DNA of 64,000 bases from the NCBI RefSeq assembly GCF_027922165.1, contig NZ_BSFD01000003.1, forward strand, positions 68,727 through 132,726. Direction: 5' to 3'. Source of the DNA: Brevundimonas intermedia. GTDB lineage: Bacteria > Pseudomonadota > Alphaproteobacteria > Caulobacterales > Caulobacteraceae. The notes under the pieces are model-generated. The model saw only the letters and a program-made list of their open reading frames with translations, was not told the origin of the DNA and searched no databases. The translations under genes and the position numbers were made by a program. Position 1 is the stretch's first letter; each line of letters begins with the position of its first letter. Positions 8,213 to 16,421 of this stretch are shown piece after piece.

Positions 8213-8917
8213 TCAACCGGCGCGGCGGCACCAGGGGTCCGCCACCTGGGCGGCGGCGCACAGGGCCGACGCCGCCTCGGTCGGAATCGGGCCGACTTTC
8301 AAACGGGTCAGACTGCGACCGTTGACTTCGACCCGCTCGAACACCGGCGACAGGTTGGACAGGTCCGCGCGGGCTTTCAATCGGGCCCAGGCCGCCTGGG
8401 CTCCGGCCGGACTGGAAAAGGCGCCCAGCTGGATCATTCGCCCGGCAGGGCGAGGCTCGGTCCGAACCACGGCGGCACGCAGCCGAGGCGCTTCAACCGG
8501 CGCGGCGCGTTCGGCGACAGCCTTGACCATCACCGCCGGGGCCGCTTCGACAGCGCTTTCGACCGCCGGGCGCACCATCCGCACCACGGCGTCGCGAAGT
8601 CCGTCGCCATCGGCGTCCGCCGAGACGATGGAGCCCCCGCTGCTCAGTGCGTCCCGCGCGTCCCACATTTCATGTGGGCTCATCACGGCCACATGGGCGG
8701 GCGAAAACTTTAGGGGGCGCAGCCCCTGGTCCTTGGCGGTCGGGCGGGGCGTGTCGCCGCTCGACGTCGCGGACCCAGGGTCCATGGGAATGTCGATGGC
8801 GGCCACGTGCTCGGCCATGGCGCGGAAGCTCTGGGGCGTACCATCGACGGCCCCACACCCTGCGAGGGTCAGGGCGAGCGTGATCAGAACTGGACGGGTC
8901 GCTCGTGCTGGCGTCAT
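8213..8917 (-). CDS. SPOR-domain lipoprotein
   Basis: The 234-residue protein has a signal peptide with lipobox LTLAGC (Cys at about residue 21), a long variable Ala/Pro-rich middle, and a C-terminal SPOR domain (about 155-230) with GRMIQLGAFSSPAGAQAAWARL and LTRLKVGPI. SPOR domains bind denuded septal peptidoglycan, so the protein should be outer-membrane anchored and drawn to the division site. The ATG at 8917 is preferred over a GTG two codons upstream. It precedes mipZ on the same strand with a 128-base gap that holds the mipZ regulatory sites. A division role is inferred from SPOR and context. Confidence 0.85.
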   Translation of the reverse strand: MTPARATRPVLITLALTLAGCGAVDGTPQSFRAMAEHVAAIDIPMDPGSATSSGDTPRPTAKDQGLRPLKFSPAHVAVMSPHEMWDARDALSSGGSIVSADADGDGLRDAVVRMVRPAVESAVEAAPAVMVKAVAERAAPVEAPRLRAAVVRTEPRPAGRMIQLGAFSSPAGAQAAWARLKARADLSNLSPVFERVEVNGRSLTRLKVGPIPTEAASALCAAAQVADPWCRRAG

Positions 8918-8992
8918 AAGCACGACCCTAGCCGCCAGGGTTTGAGGTCTGGTGCATCAACACGCTTAAGCCGAAGGGTTAACCGCTTCACC

Positions 8993-9853
8993 ATGACCGA
9001 GCCTGCGTCCCTCCCCGTCGTCCACACCGTGGCGGATCTACGCGCCGTCGTGCGCGACTGGAAAAGACAAGGCCTGACAGTGGGCATGGTTCCGACCATG
9101 GGGGCCTTGCACGAAGGCCATCTGACTCTCGTGCGCGAGGCCGGCCGCCGGGCGGACCGTGTCGTGGCCTCGAACTTCGTCAATCCGACCCAGTTCGCCG
9201 CCCACGAGGATCTGGGCCGCTATCCCCGCCGTCAGGAAGAAGACGCCCGCCTGCTGTCCGGGGCGGGCTGCCATCTGATGTTCGCCCCGACGCCGGAGGA
9301 GATGTACCCGCAGGGCTTCGCCACCAGCGTCGCCGTTGCCGGGCCGGCGCTTGGGCTGGAGGGCGACTTCCGTCCCCAGATGTTCGGCGGGGTCGCCCTG
9401 GTCGTCACCAAGCTGTTCAACCAGGTTCAGCCGGACCTCGCCGTGTTCGGCGAGAAGGACTACCAGCAGCTGATGGTCATTCGTCGTTTTGTGCGCGACC
9501 TGGACCTGCCGGTCGAGATCGTCGCGGCGCCGACCGAACGTGACGCGGCCGGCTTGGCCCTGTCTTCACGCAACGACTATCTGTCCGAAGCCGAGCTGGG
9601 CGTCGCGCGACGCCTGAACCAGATTCTGGCTGAGGCCGCCGCAGCAGCCTCTGCAGGACGCCCCCTGCCGGGCGTTGAGCGGGACGCCTATTCCGCCATC
9701 CTGAAGGCCGGGTTCGAACGGATCGACTATGTCACGGTCCGACACGCCGAAGATCTGTCGCCGTTCCGCGACGGCGTGGTGGACGGGCCGGCGCGCATCC
9801 TGGTCGCCGCCTGGCTGGGCAAGACTCGGCTGATCGACAACAGGGCCGTCTGA
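8993..9853 (+). CDS. panC: Pantothenate synthetase PanC
   Basis: The 286-residue enzyme condenses pantoate and beta-alanine with ATP, the last step of pantothenate (vitamin B5) synthesis. Motifs seen are the HxGH nucleotide site MGALHEGH, NPTQF, FGEKDYQQL and LALSSRNDYL, all standard for PanC. The ATG at 8993 gives the normal family length; an upstream in-frame start would read into the divergent lipoprotein promoter. The gene stands alone; panB is not in this window. Confidence 0.95.
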   Translation: MTEPASLPVVHTVADLRAVVRDWKRQGLTVGMVPTMGALHEGHLTLVREAGRRADRVVASNFVNPTQFAAHEDLGRYPRRQEEDARLLSGAGCHLMFAPTPEEMYPQGFATSVAVAGPALGLEGDFRPQMFGGVALVVTKLFNQVQPDLAVFGEKDYQQLMVIRRFVRDLDLPVEIVAAPTERDAAGLALSSRNDYLSEAELGVARRLNQILAEAAAAASAGRPLPGVERDAYSAILKAGFERIDYVTVRHAEDLSPFRDGVVDGPARILVAAWLGKTRLIDNRAV

Positions 9854-9860
9854 GACGCCG

Positions 9861-9892
9861 CAAAAAAGAACCCGACGCGAGCGCCGGGCTTT
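9861..9892 (-). terminator. Rho-independent terminator for the lipoprotein gene at 9963
   Basis: Read on the minus strand, a GC-rich stem CCCGGCGC/GCGTCGGG (one mismatch) is followed by TTCTTTTTT. It lies about 70 bases after the stop of the minus-strand lipoprotein gene and just past the convergent panC stop. Confidence 0.7.
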
Positions 9893-9962
9893 GAAAAGGT
9901 TCGGTGATGGTGCGTCCCAAAAAGGGACAGATCCTTCATTGAGCGCTTCGGTTAACAATGTA

Positions 9963-10706
9963 TTACGAACGTCGGTCTGGCAGCCAGGCCGTCTGACGGC
10001 CGCTCTGTCCTGTGGGCCAGGTCAGACGCCAGCCGTCGCCGGCGCGGACCGGCGTAAAGTCGGACTGCGCCCCGAAACCGGGAAAGGCGAACCTCGCGCC
10101 ATCAACTTCGATGACGGCTGTGCCGCCGCCGGGCGCCGTGGCGCGCCAAGCGCCTTCAGGACCTCGCATGACCGAGATACGCGCCCCATCGATCAAGACA
10201 TTCGGCAGATCGCCGGCGGTTCGACCGGACAGAATGACGGCGGCCCCGTCCGAATCGACAGCGTCCAGAACGCCCCGGCCGTCCAGACGCCGCGTCGGTT
10301 CGCCCGACGCAATCAACAACAGCGGGCCGGCGCCGCCCCCAATAAGTACAAGCGTTTCCGGGGACGGCGCGGCGTCCTCGCCCACCTGAACTTCGGGCGT
10401 CAATCGGAGGTCGCCCGTCCCGACCGGAACGCGCAGTTCGAAGCGCCCTGCCGCATCGGCGGCGACAGCGACGGCGGCGCCGTCAGTCCCGCGCAGAACG
10501 ACCCTGGCGTTCGGCCCCGCCCGCCCTCGCACGACGACGTCGGCCCCGTCGCGCATGGCCGCCTCGACGAGGGGCGGCTGCACCCAGACGGACGCCGTCG
10601 GTTCGTCCACGGCCTTCGCCGCGCCCTCGCCTTGCTTCGAGCAGCCGGAGGCCGCCGCGACCAGGGTCGCGGCCAAGACGACCGTGGCGGTGATCCGGCG
10701 TTTCAT
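9963..10706 (-). CDS. Putative lipoprotein, unknown function
   Basis: The 247-residue product has a signal peptide with lipobox AASGC (Cys 22) followed by a charged linker. The body has Ig-like or carboxypeptidase-regulatory-like repeats, such as VVVRGRAGPNARVVLRG and GDLPNVLIDGARISV, suggesting beta-sandwich domains. The ATG at 10706 has GAGG about 7 bases upstream; a TTG 11 codons upstream is less likely. A strong terminator follows. I do not recognise the family. It is probably anchored in a membrane facing the periplasm. Confidence 0.7.
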   Translation of the reverse strand: MKRRITATVVLAATLVAAASGCSKQGEGAAKAVDEPTASVWVQPPLVEAAMRDGADVVVRGRAGPNARVVLRGTDGAAVAVAADAAGRFELRVPVGTGDLRLTPEVQVGEDAAPSPETLVLIGGGAGPLLLIASGEPTRRLDGRGVLDAVDSDGAAVILSGRTAGDLPNVLIDGARISVMRGPEGAWRATAPGGGTAVIEVDGARFAFPGFGAQSDFTPVRAGDGWRLTWPTGQSGRQTAWLPDRRS

Positions 10707-10817
10707 CCTGCGCCTCAACGATATATGGCTGACGGCCAAGCCGCCCGAGAATCTGTTACCCCGGGCGCCGCCGGTTTGACCATGGGTCGATCGCGCATTC
10801 GTTCAGTCCGAGGCTCC

Positions 10818-11423
10818 ATGTCCCTGCCCCCCGTTTCGTTCCTTCCCTTCGACGGCCCGTCCGTCTGCCTGTTCTGCGGCTCTTCCGACCGGGCCGACCC
10901 GGCCTACACCGAGGCCGCGCACGCCTTCGGCAGGGCGACGGCGCAAGCCGGTTGGCGGCTCGTCTATGGCGGTGGCGGCGTCGGCCTGATGGGCGCCTCG
11001 GCGCGCGGCGCGCACGAAGCCGGCGGCCGCGTCGTCGGCATCATGCCCGCCTTCCTGCGCAGCCGTGAACGCCTGTTCGACGAGGTCGAGACCGTCGTCG
11101 TGACCTCGATGCACGAGCGCAAACAGCTGATGTACGATCAGTCCGACGCCTTCGTGGTCGCGCCCGGGGGCATCGGCACCCTGGAAGAGGTCGTGGAACT
11201 GCTGTCGTGGAAGCGGCTGGACCTGCATCAGAAGCCGGTCGTCTTCCTCAATCTGAACGGCTTCTGGGACGGCTTCTTCGCCCTAATGCGCCACAGTGTC
11301 GAAGAGGGCATGACCCCCGCCGACTTCCTGGAGGCCTGGACCGTGGCCGAAACGGTCGAGGAAGCCATGGCCCAGATTCAGGGCGGGAACGGCGCAACCG
11401 AAAGGAAGTATGATCGTCGATAG
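10818..11423 (+). CDS. LOG family protein (cytokinin-activating-type nucleosidase)
   Basis: The 201-residue protein has the LOG motifs: VYGGGGVGLMG, and the PGGIGTLEEVVE signature (PGGxGTxxE) that forms the active site. Members hydrolyse nucleoside 5'-monophosphates at the N-glycosidic bond, releasing free cytokinin-like bases or salvaging purines. SVCLFCGSS near the N-terminus is also typical. The ATG at 10818 gives normal length; long in-frame sequence upstream lies antisense to the lipoprotein gene and is not protein-like. Soluble and cytoplasmic. Confidence 0.9.
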   Translation: MSLPPVSFLPFDGPSVCLFCGSSDRADPAYTEAAHAFGRATAQAGWRLVYGGGGVGLMGASARGAHEAGGRVVGIMPAFLRSRERLFDEVETVVVTSMHERKQLMYDQSDAFVVAPGGIGTLEEVVELLSWKRLDLHQKPVVFLNLNGFWDGFFALMRHSVEEGMTPADFLEAWTVAETVEEAMAQIQGGNGATERKYDRR

Positions 11424-11461
11424 GTTATCGTCGCTCATAAATATTTGCCGGGCCGGGTTGA

Positions 11462-11480
11462 CAGTTTTTATCGAAAACTG
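11462..11480. promoter_or_regulatory. Palindrome next to a TTGACA -35 element
   Basis: A perfect inverted repeat CAGTTTT-N5-AAAACTG occupies 11462-11480. It overlaps the end of TTGACA (11458-11463), the bacterial -35 consensus, and lies 49 bases upstream of the small secreted protein gene. A repressor operator is plausible; no clear -10 was found. Confidence 0.45.
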
Positions 11481-11528
11481 ACATTGGCCACGACGGCACG
11501 ACGCCGTTCTTCAATCCGGAGATTTATC

Positions 11529-11822
11529 ATGCGCGTCCTGCTCGTCGCCGCAGCCTTGTTCGCCGCCGCCCCCGCGATGGCCGAAGCCCCCGCCGCCACC
11601 CGCCTGACCCTGGCCGACGCCGCCACCGCACCCGTGCGCGCCACCATCATCGACGGCGCCCGCTGGTCCTGCGAAGGCGCGACCTGCACCGCTGCGGGCG
11701 GGACGGAACAGCCGGCGACGCGCGCCTGCCGTCGCGTCGTGCAGAAGTTCGGCCGCGTGACGGCCTTCTCCTACAAGGGCGTCGCCCTGGGCGCCGACGA
11801 ACTGGCCGTCTGCAACGCCTGA
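11529..11822 (+). CDS. Small secreted cysteine-containing protein (CC_3452-like)
   Basis: The 97-residue product has a clean signal peptide ending AMAEA (about residue 19) and a mature domain with four cysteines: WSCEGATCTA, ACRR and the C-terminal VCNA. The pattern C-x4-C, a Cys-Arg, then a Cys-Asn near the end resembles the small alphaproteobacterial family named after Caulobacter CC_3452; that name is from memory and moderately sure. Two disulfides in the periplasm are likely. The ATG at 11529 has GGAG about 9 bases upstream; the upstream in-frame stretch is promoter DNA. Function unknown. Confidence 0.7.
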   Translation: MRVLLVAAALFAAAPAMAEAPAATRLTLADAATAPVRATIIDGARWSCEGATCTAAGGTEQPATRACRRVVQKFGRVTAFSYKGVALGADELAVCNA

Positions 11823-11829
11823 TCCAGGT

Positions 11830-11851
11830 CGAGGCGGTTTAGGCCGCCTCG
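11830..11851. terminator. Hairpin between convergent genes
   Basis: CGAGGCGG/CCGCCTCG form a perfect 8-bp stem with a 6-base loop that includes the gltX stop codon. It is followed on the plus strand by CCTTTC only. It could act in either direction; the weak T run keeps confidence low. Confidence 0.4.
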
Positions 11852-13173
11852 CCTTTCAGACGCCGCTGTATGGTTTCACGACCGATCAGCGGCGCCATGG
11901 CCGCCATATCCGGCCCATGCGCCTGCCCCGTCAGCGCCAGACGCAGCGGCATGAACAACGCCTTTCCCTTGGCCCCCGTCTCAGCCTTGACGGCGTTGGT
12001 CCAGGTGGACCAGGCGGTGTCGTCGATCACTTCAGGCAGCAGGGCGGCGGCGGCGGCGATGAAGGCCGCGTCCTCGATTACCGGCTGGATCGGGCCACGT
12101 ACGATCTTCGCCATTTCAACCACATCGGCGAACTTGTTCAGGTTTCCACGCACGATCGACCAGAAGGCTTCGCCCAGGTCGGCGTCCAATGCCTGTAGCC
12201 GCGGTTGGGCCGTCGCATAGTCCATCACGTGCAGCGCCTGGGCGTTGAGCCGGTCCAGATCCGCGGTATCATAGCGCGCCGGCGAACGTCCCATCTTGGT
12301 GAAGGCGAAGCTGGCGCCCAAGGCCTGGACCGACTCGCCGACTTCCAGCGGATCCGAGGTGCCGATCCGGCCCAGATGGCTGGTGATGGCGATCGGCTCA
12401 TAGCCCTGGTCGCGCATGTCGCTGATCGACAGCGAGCCCAGGCGTTTGGACAGGGCCGCGCCGTCGGCGCCGACCAGCAGCGGCATGTGGGCGAAACCGG
12501 GAACCGTGGCGCCCAGGGCTTCGAAGATCTCGATCTGCGCGCCGGTGTTGGTGACGTGATCCTCGCCCCGGATGATGTGGGTGATGGCCATATCGATATC
12601 GTCGACCACGGACGGCAGGGTGTAGAGGAACAGGCCGTCCTCGCGGATCAAAACCGGGTCCGACATGGAGGCGGTGTCCACCTCGGCATGGCCGCGCGCC
12701 AGGTCTTCCCAGGCGACACGCTTGCCTTCCAGCTTGAACCGCCAGTGCGGACGGCGGCCCTCGGCCTCGTAGGCGGCCTTCTGGTCTTCGGTCAGCTCCA
12801 GGGCGGCGCGGTCGTAGATCGGCGGCAGGCCGCGCGACAGCTGAACCTTGCGACGACGGTCCAGTTCGTCAGCGGTCTCATAGGCGGGATACAGCCGTCC
12901 CGACGCCTTGAGCTTGGCGGCGGCCTCTTCGTAGCGGTCGAACCGCTTGGACTGGTTGTAACGCTCGTCCCACGGCATCCCCAGCCAGGTCAGATCGTCC
13001 TCGATCCCCTGTTCGAACTCGGGCGTGGAGCGCGCCAGGTCGGTGTCGTCGATCCGCAGCACGAAGGAACCGCCCTGTCCCTTGGCGAACAGCCAGTTCA
13101 CCAGGGCGGTGCGGACATTGCCGACGTGCAACTTACCCGTAGGCGACGGGGCGAAACGGACCTTGACGGACAT
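11839..13173 (-). CDS. gltX: Glutamyl-tRNA synthetase
   Basis: The 444-residue class I synthetase has the HIGH-type motif FAPSPTGKLHVGN at the N-terminus and the KMSKS-type motif ALSKRLGSLS near residue 240, plus the helical C-terminal anticodon-binding half. It charges tRNA-Glu. The length is full, so it is not the shortened GluQ paralogue often found near dksA. Many alphaproteobacteria carry two gltX genes, one of them charging tRNA-Gln with Glu for GatCAB; which type this is cannot be decided here. It lies 92 bases downstream of dksA on the same strand. Confidence 0.93.
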   Translation of the reverse strand: MSVKVRFAPSPTGKLHVGNVRTALVNWLFAKGQGGSFVLRIDDTDLARSTPEFEQGIEDDLTWLGMPWDERYNQSKRFDRYEEAAAKLKASGRLYPAYETADELDRRRKVQLSRGLPPIYDRAALELTEDQKAAYEAEGRRPHWRFKLEGKRVAWEDLARGHAEVDTASMSDPVLIREDGLFLYTLPSVVDDIDMAITHIIRGEDHVTNTGAQIEIFEALGATVPGFAHMPLLVGADGAALSKRLGSLSISDMRDQGYEPIAITSHLGRIGTSDPLEVGESVQALGASFAFTKMGRSPARYDTADLDRLNAQALHVMDYATAQPRLQALDADLGEAFWSIVRGNLNKFADVVEMAKIVRGPIQPVIEDAAFIAAAAALLPEVIDDTAWSTWTNAVKAETGAKGKALFMPLRLALTGQAHGPDMAAMAPLIGRETIQRRLKGEAA

Positions 13174-13265
13174 AGGGGAGCGACCTTGAAAGCGAGGCGG
13201 CTAGGTCGCGCCGCAACCCGGCGAAGTCAAGGCCGCAGGGCCGCCAAGCGCCGTCAATAGAACGA

Positions 13266-13700
13266 TCAGTCGTCGCGGTGGACGCGTTCGCGGCGTTCGT
13301 GGCGTTCCTGGGCTTCGACCGACAGCGTCGCCGTCGGACGGGCTTCGAGACGCCCCAAACCGATCGGTTCACCGGTGTCCTCGCAATAGCCGTACGAACC
13401 GTCCTCGATCCGACGCAGCGCGTCATCGATCTTGGAGATCAGCTTGCGCTGACGATCACGGGTGCGCAACTCCAGCGCGCGATCCGATTCCGACGACGCC
13501 CGATCCACCAGATCGGGGTGATTCTCAGTCTCGGCCTTCAGATTGACCACCGTGCCCTTGGACTCGCGAAGGATCTCATCCTTCCAGTCCAGCAGCTTCT
13601 TTTTGAAATAGGCAAGCTGCCGTTCACTCATGAACGGCTCATTGTCAGACGGCCGATAAAGACCGGATTCGTCGGACACAACGGACGCCAAAGCGTTCAT
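13266..13700 (-). CDS. dksA: RNA polymerase-binding transcription factor DksA
   Basis: The 144-residue protein has the coiled-coil region (about 30-100) with the tip residues DxxDxA in HPDLVDRASSE, then the globular GYCEDTGEPIGLGRLEARPTA domain. DksA binds the RNA polymerase secondary channel with ppGpp to control stable RNA and stress genes. Of the four zinc cysteines of E. coli DksA only C106 remains; the others read T109, S127 and A130. This is common in alphaproteobacteria and implies a fold without zinc. The start at 13700 gives the normal N-terminus; in-frame sequence upstream is not conserved-looking. Confidence 0.93.
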   Translation of the reverse strand: MNALASVVSDESGLYRPSDNEPFMSERQLAYFKKKLLDWKDEILRESKGTVVNLKAETENHPDLVDRASSESDRALELRTRDRQRKLISKIDDALRRIEDGSYGYCEDTGEPIGLGRLEARPTATLSVEAQERHERRERVHRDD

Positions 13701-13876
13701 CGCACTCACGCTCTCTAAGCACGCCCCCCTGTGGCGTAAGGGCCGTATAGTCAGCCCGGAGAGTCCCGGCAACGGCGCTCGCGATTCCGTGATCACGATT
13801 AGGCGAAGGGCGTGGCCCGCGTGACATTTGTCGCGCAGTTTCGGCCGTAAATTTTGAAAACCCGAAGTTTTTAGCT

Positions 13877-14302
13877 TCAGACGCCGCCGCGTCTAAGCTC
13901 TGCCTTGGCCAACTCGACCGACGCCCGCAGGTCTATCTGGTCCAGCAGGGCGTTCAACTCGGGGTTCCCATCATCCGGACGCTCTTCGCGCAACGTCCGA
14001 GCGAGTCGGTCCAAAGTCGCGTCGTCCGCCTCACCGGACAGCAGGGCCAGCTTCATTTCGTCAAGACGATCCAGCAGGCCCGCACCCCGCTTCACGGCGC
14101 GACGCCGTTTCTCAAGCGGCCCCTCGACCCCCTGTAGCGCCATCAGGGCCGAGACGTCCGCGACGGTCGAGGCTGCAGCGCTGGCCGCCGGGGCGGCTGC
14201 CCCGGGAGTCGCCGAAGTCTGGCCCAGCGAAAAACCGGACGCGGAACGTGCGGCCTTGCCGCCGGCAGGGGCGCTGGGTCCCGTCGTCCCTGTGACCTTC
14301 AT
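13877..14302 (-). CDS. fliX: FliX, flagellar assembly regulator
   Basis: The 141-residue product matches the Caulobacter FliX layout: MKVTGTTGPS start, an Ala/Pro-rich linker (about 15-48), then a helical core with LMALQGVEGPLEKRRRAVKRGAGLLDRLDEMK-type sequence. In Caulobacter FliX couples completion of the early basal body to the sigma-54 activator FlbD and so to late flagellar genes. The gene is divergent from flgI across 183 bases, the same arrangement as in C. crescentus. The shared gap holds a sigma-54 promoter and a palindrome for flgI. Confidence 0.92.
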   Translation of the reverse strand: MKVTGTTGPSAPAGGKAARSASGFSLGQTSATPGAAAPAASAAASTVADVSALMALQGVEGPLEKRRRAVKRGAGLLDRLDEMKLALLSGEADDATLDRLARTLREERPDDGNPELNALLDQIDLRASVELAKAELRRGGV

Positions 14303-14365
14303 CGGCGCGTGCTCCGGCTCATGCTGGCATCCTTAGCGAACGGAATGACCGTTTGGTTAACGGCC

Positions 14366-14380
14366 CGGCAAATACTGCCG
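14366..14380 (+). promoter_or_regulatory. Possible ftr-type FlbD enhancer site
   Basis: CGGCA-N5-TGCCG is a perfect inverted repeat (14366-14380) within CCCGGCAAATACTGCCG, about 67 bases upstream of the sigma-54 promoter of flgI. Caulobacter late flagellar promoters carry GC-rich ftr sites for FlbD at about this distance. The match to ftr is from memory. Confidence 0.55.
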
Positions 14381-14432
14381 AAAGCAAGGCGCTGCTCAGC
14401 CACCGGTCTCATTGTTTTCAAAGTCTTAGCCT

Positions 14433-14450
14433 GCGGCACGATCCTCGCAA
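14433..14450 (+). promoter_or_regulatory. Sigma-54 promoter of flgI
   Basis: GCGGCACGATCCTCGCAA has the invariant GG (14435-14436) and GC (14447-14448) exactly ten bases apart, and GGCACG matches the -24 consensus fully. The predicted start lies near 14460, about 26 bases before the flgI ATG. FliX and FlbD are expected to control it. Confidence 0.75.
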
Positions 14451-14485
14451 CACATCGAATGAAACGCCGTAAGGACGTCCGACCG

Positions 14486-15601
14486 ATGCAGAATCTGCTT
14501 GCCCGCCTTGTCGCCCCCCTCGCCGTCGTCGCCGCTCTGGGCGCCGTGGCGTCGCCGGCGCTGGCCCAATCGCGCATCAAGGACATCGCCGCCGTCGAGG
14601 GGGTGCGCGGCAACCAACTGGTCGGCTATGGCATGGTCATGGGTCTGAACGGCACCGGTGACAGCCTGCGCAACTGCCCGTTCACCCGACAGTCGTTGGA
14701 AGGCATGACCGAGCGTCTGGGCGTCAACATCCGCGGCGCCAACGCCAATACGAAGAACATGGCCGCCGTCATGGTCTCGGCCGAATTGCCGGCCTTCGCC
14801 ACACCCGGCTCGCGGATCGACGTCAACGTCTCGTCGATGTGCGACGCCAAGAGCCTGTTGGGCGGATCACTGGTCGTGACCAGTCTGCAAGGCGCCGACG
14901 GGCAGGTCTATGCGGTGGCGCAAGGCTCGGTTCAGACCGGCTCCGTCTCGGCCTCGGGCGGTTCCGGTTCGTCAGTGACACGTGGCGTGCCGACCGCCGG
15001 TCGTATCGCATCGGGCGCCTCGGTCGAGCGCGAGACCGGCTTCCAGATGGCCAATATGAACGAGGTGCGCCTGAACCTGCGCAATCCCGACTTCACCACG
15101 GCCCAGCGGGTGGCCGCCGCCGTCAACGCCGCCTACCCGGGCACGGCGCTCGCCGAGAACGGGACGGTGGTGGCCCTGCGCGCGCCCGGTCAGATGGGCA
15201 TGGCCGGCTTCATCAGCCGCGTCGAGAACCTGCCCGTCACCGTCGACTCTCCGGCCAAGGTCATCATTGACGAAGTGAACGGCGTCATCGTCATGGGCGA
15301 CGCGGTCCGCATTTCGCGGGTCGCCATCGCCCAGGGCAACCTGACCATCTCGGTCGATGAACAACCGTTCGTCAGCCAGCCCGCCCCGTTCAGCCAGGGC
15401 CAAACGGCTGTCGTCCCCAGCACCCAGGTCAGCGTCGAAGAAGATCTGGGCACCCAGATGCGGCTTGTCGGCGGCGGAACCAGCCTGTCCACCCTGGTCA
15501 ACGGACTCAACGCCCTGGGCGTCAGCCCGCGCGACATGATCAGCATCCTGCAGGCGATCAAGGCGTCCGGCGCCCTGCAAGCCGACATCGAGGTGATGTG
15601 A
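14486..15601 (+). CDS. flgI: Flagellar P-ring protein FlgI
   Basis: The 371-residue protein has a Sec signal peptide ending SPALAQ (about residue 28) and the conserved mature start SRIKDIAAVEGVRGNQLVGYG. It forms the P ring of the basal body in the peptidoglycan layer. Typical segments GLNGTGD, MVSAELPAFA and LGSRIDVNVSS-like sequence are present. The ATG at 14486 sits about 26 bases after the predicted sigma-54 start site. It leads an operon with cheL and flbY; stop and next start are 2 bases apart. Confidence 0.96.
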   Translation: MQNLLARLVAPLAVVAALGAVASPALAQSRIKDIAAVEGVRGNQLVGYGMVMGLNGTGDSLRNCPFTRQSLEGMTERLGVNIRGANANTKNMAAVMVSAELPAFATPGSRIDVNVSSMCDAKSLLGGSLVVTSLQGADGQVYAVAQGSVQTGSVSASGGSGSSVTRGVPTAGRIASGASVERETGFQMANMNEVRLNLRNPDFTTAQRVAAAVNAAYPGTALAENGTVVALRAPGQMGMAGFISRVENLPVTVDSPAKVIIDEVNGVIVMGDAVRISRVAIAQGNLTISVDEQPFVSQPAPFSQGQTAVVPSTQVSVEEDLGTQMRLVGGGTSLSTLVNGLNALGVSPRDMISILQAIKASGALQADIEVM

Positions 15602-15603
15602 AC

Positions 15604-15915
15604 ATGACTGACCTCGCTGTCTCCACCGATCTGCTCCGCCCCGTTCAGGGCCCGACCGCCAACGCGGCCGGCGCATCCAAGGACAAGGTCAAGGAAACCG
15701 CCGAAGCTTTCGAAGCCTCCTTCCTGTCGCAGATGCTGAAGCCGATGTTCGAAGGCCTTTCCACTGACGGGCTTTTCGGTGGAGGCCAGGCCGAGGCGAC
15801 CTGGCGCAGCTTCCTGCTGGACGAAATGGCCAAGAAGACGGTCTCCGCAGGGGGGATAGGTCTTTCGGATTCGGTCATGAACGAAATGCTGAAGATGCAG
15901 GAGGGCGCGCAATGA
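15604..15915 (+). CDS. cheL: Rod-binding protein CheL (FlgJ N-terminal type)
   Basis: The 103-residue protein carries the rod-binding domain of FlgJ (about residues 30-100): ETAEAFEASFLSQMLKPMFE and WRSFLLDEMAKK, without the muramidase domain of enterobacterial FlgJ. In Caulobacter this stand-alone form follows flgI and is called CheL. It should help assemble the rod through the periplasm. The ATG at 15604 has GAGGTG 8 bases upstream; a GTG two codons earlier is possible. The stop overlaps the next start (ATGA). Confidence 0.88.
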   Translation: MTDLAVSTDLLRPVQGPTANAAGASKDKVKETAEAFEASFLSQMLKPMFEGLSTDGLFGGGQAEATWRSFLLDEMAKKTVSAGGIGLSDSVMNEMLKMQEGAQ

Positions 15916-16349
15916 GCGATGCAGACCTCGCCACCGCTCGGGTGCGCCAACTTCTCGAACTGACCCGGCGTTTGACCGATCGGCTGGCGACCGAGACCCG
16001 TGCCTTTGAGGAGGGTCGACCGCAAGACGTCGCCGCCAGCCTGACCGAGACCCAGGAGATGGCGAACCTCTATCGTCGCGACTCCGGCCATGTGAAAGCC
16101 AACCCCGCACTGTTGGCGGGCGCGCTCGCGACCGAGCGCATGGCCTTAATCGAGGCGACCCGCGCTTTCGAAGCGGTTCTGGCGCGTCATGCCGGCGCGG
16201 TGGATGCGGCGCGCAAGATCTCAGAGGGTCTGGTGCGCGCGATCGCCCACGAGGTCGCCGCCGCCAGGACGCCCGCTTCGGCCTATGCGGCCGATGGCCG
16301 CGCGGCTCAGGGCGACGGCCGCGCGGTCGCCTTCAACCGCAAGGCTTGA
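15912..16349 (+). CDS. flbY: FlbY-like flagellar protein (FlgN type)
   Basis: The 145-residue, strongly helical protein starts by a 4-base overlap with cheL. Its sequence (TARVRQLLELTRRLTDRLATE, FEEGRP, TQEMANLYRRD) resembles the FlgN-type export chaperone fold, a long helical hairpin. In C. crescentus the third gene of the flgI-cheL operon is flbY, and position and size agree. A role in flagellar assembly is well supported by context; the chaperone function is inference. Confidence 0.72.
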   Translation: MSDADLATARVRQLLELTRRLTDRLATETRAFEEGRPQDVAASLTETQEMANLYRRDSGHVKANPALLAGALATERMALIEATRAFEAVLARHAGAVDAARKISEGLVRAIAHEVAAARTPASAYAADGRAAQGDGRAVAFNRKA

Positions 16350-16421
16350 GATCAAAAAGCGGCGTTTCAGAATCGCGCCGGTGTTGCCGATTTTTTAAGC
16401 GGCGAGAGGCATGGTGGCGGC

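Noticed and set aside
8966..8984. TTAA-N9-TTAAC as a CtrA site upstream of panC
   Set aside because: The spacer is 9 bases, not the 7 required for CtrA binding.
9890..10800. Extended plus-strand frame upstream of the LOG gene
   Set aside because: It runs antisense to the lipoprotein gene and through its terminator; the LOG family start is at 10818.
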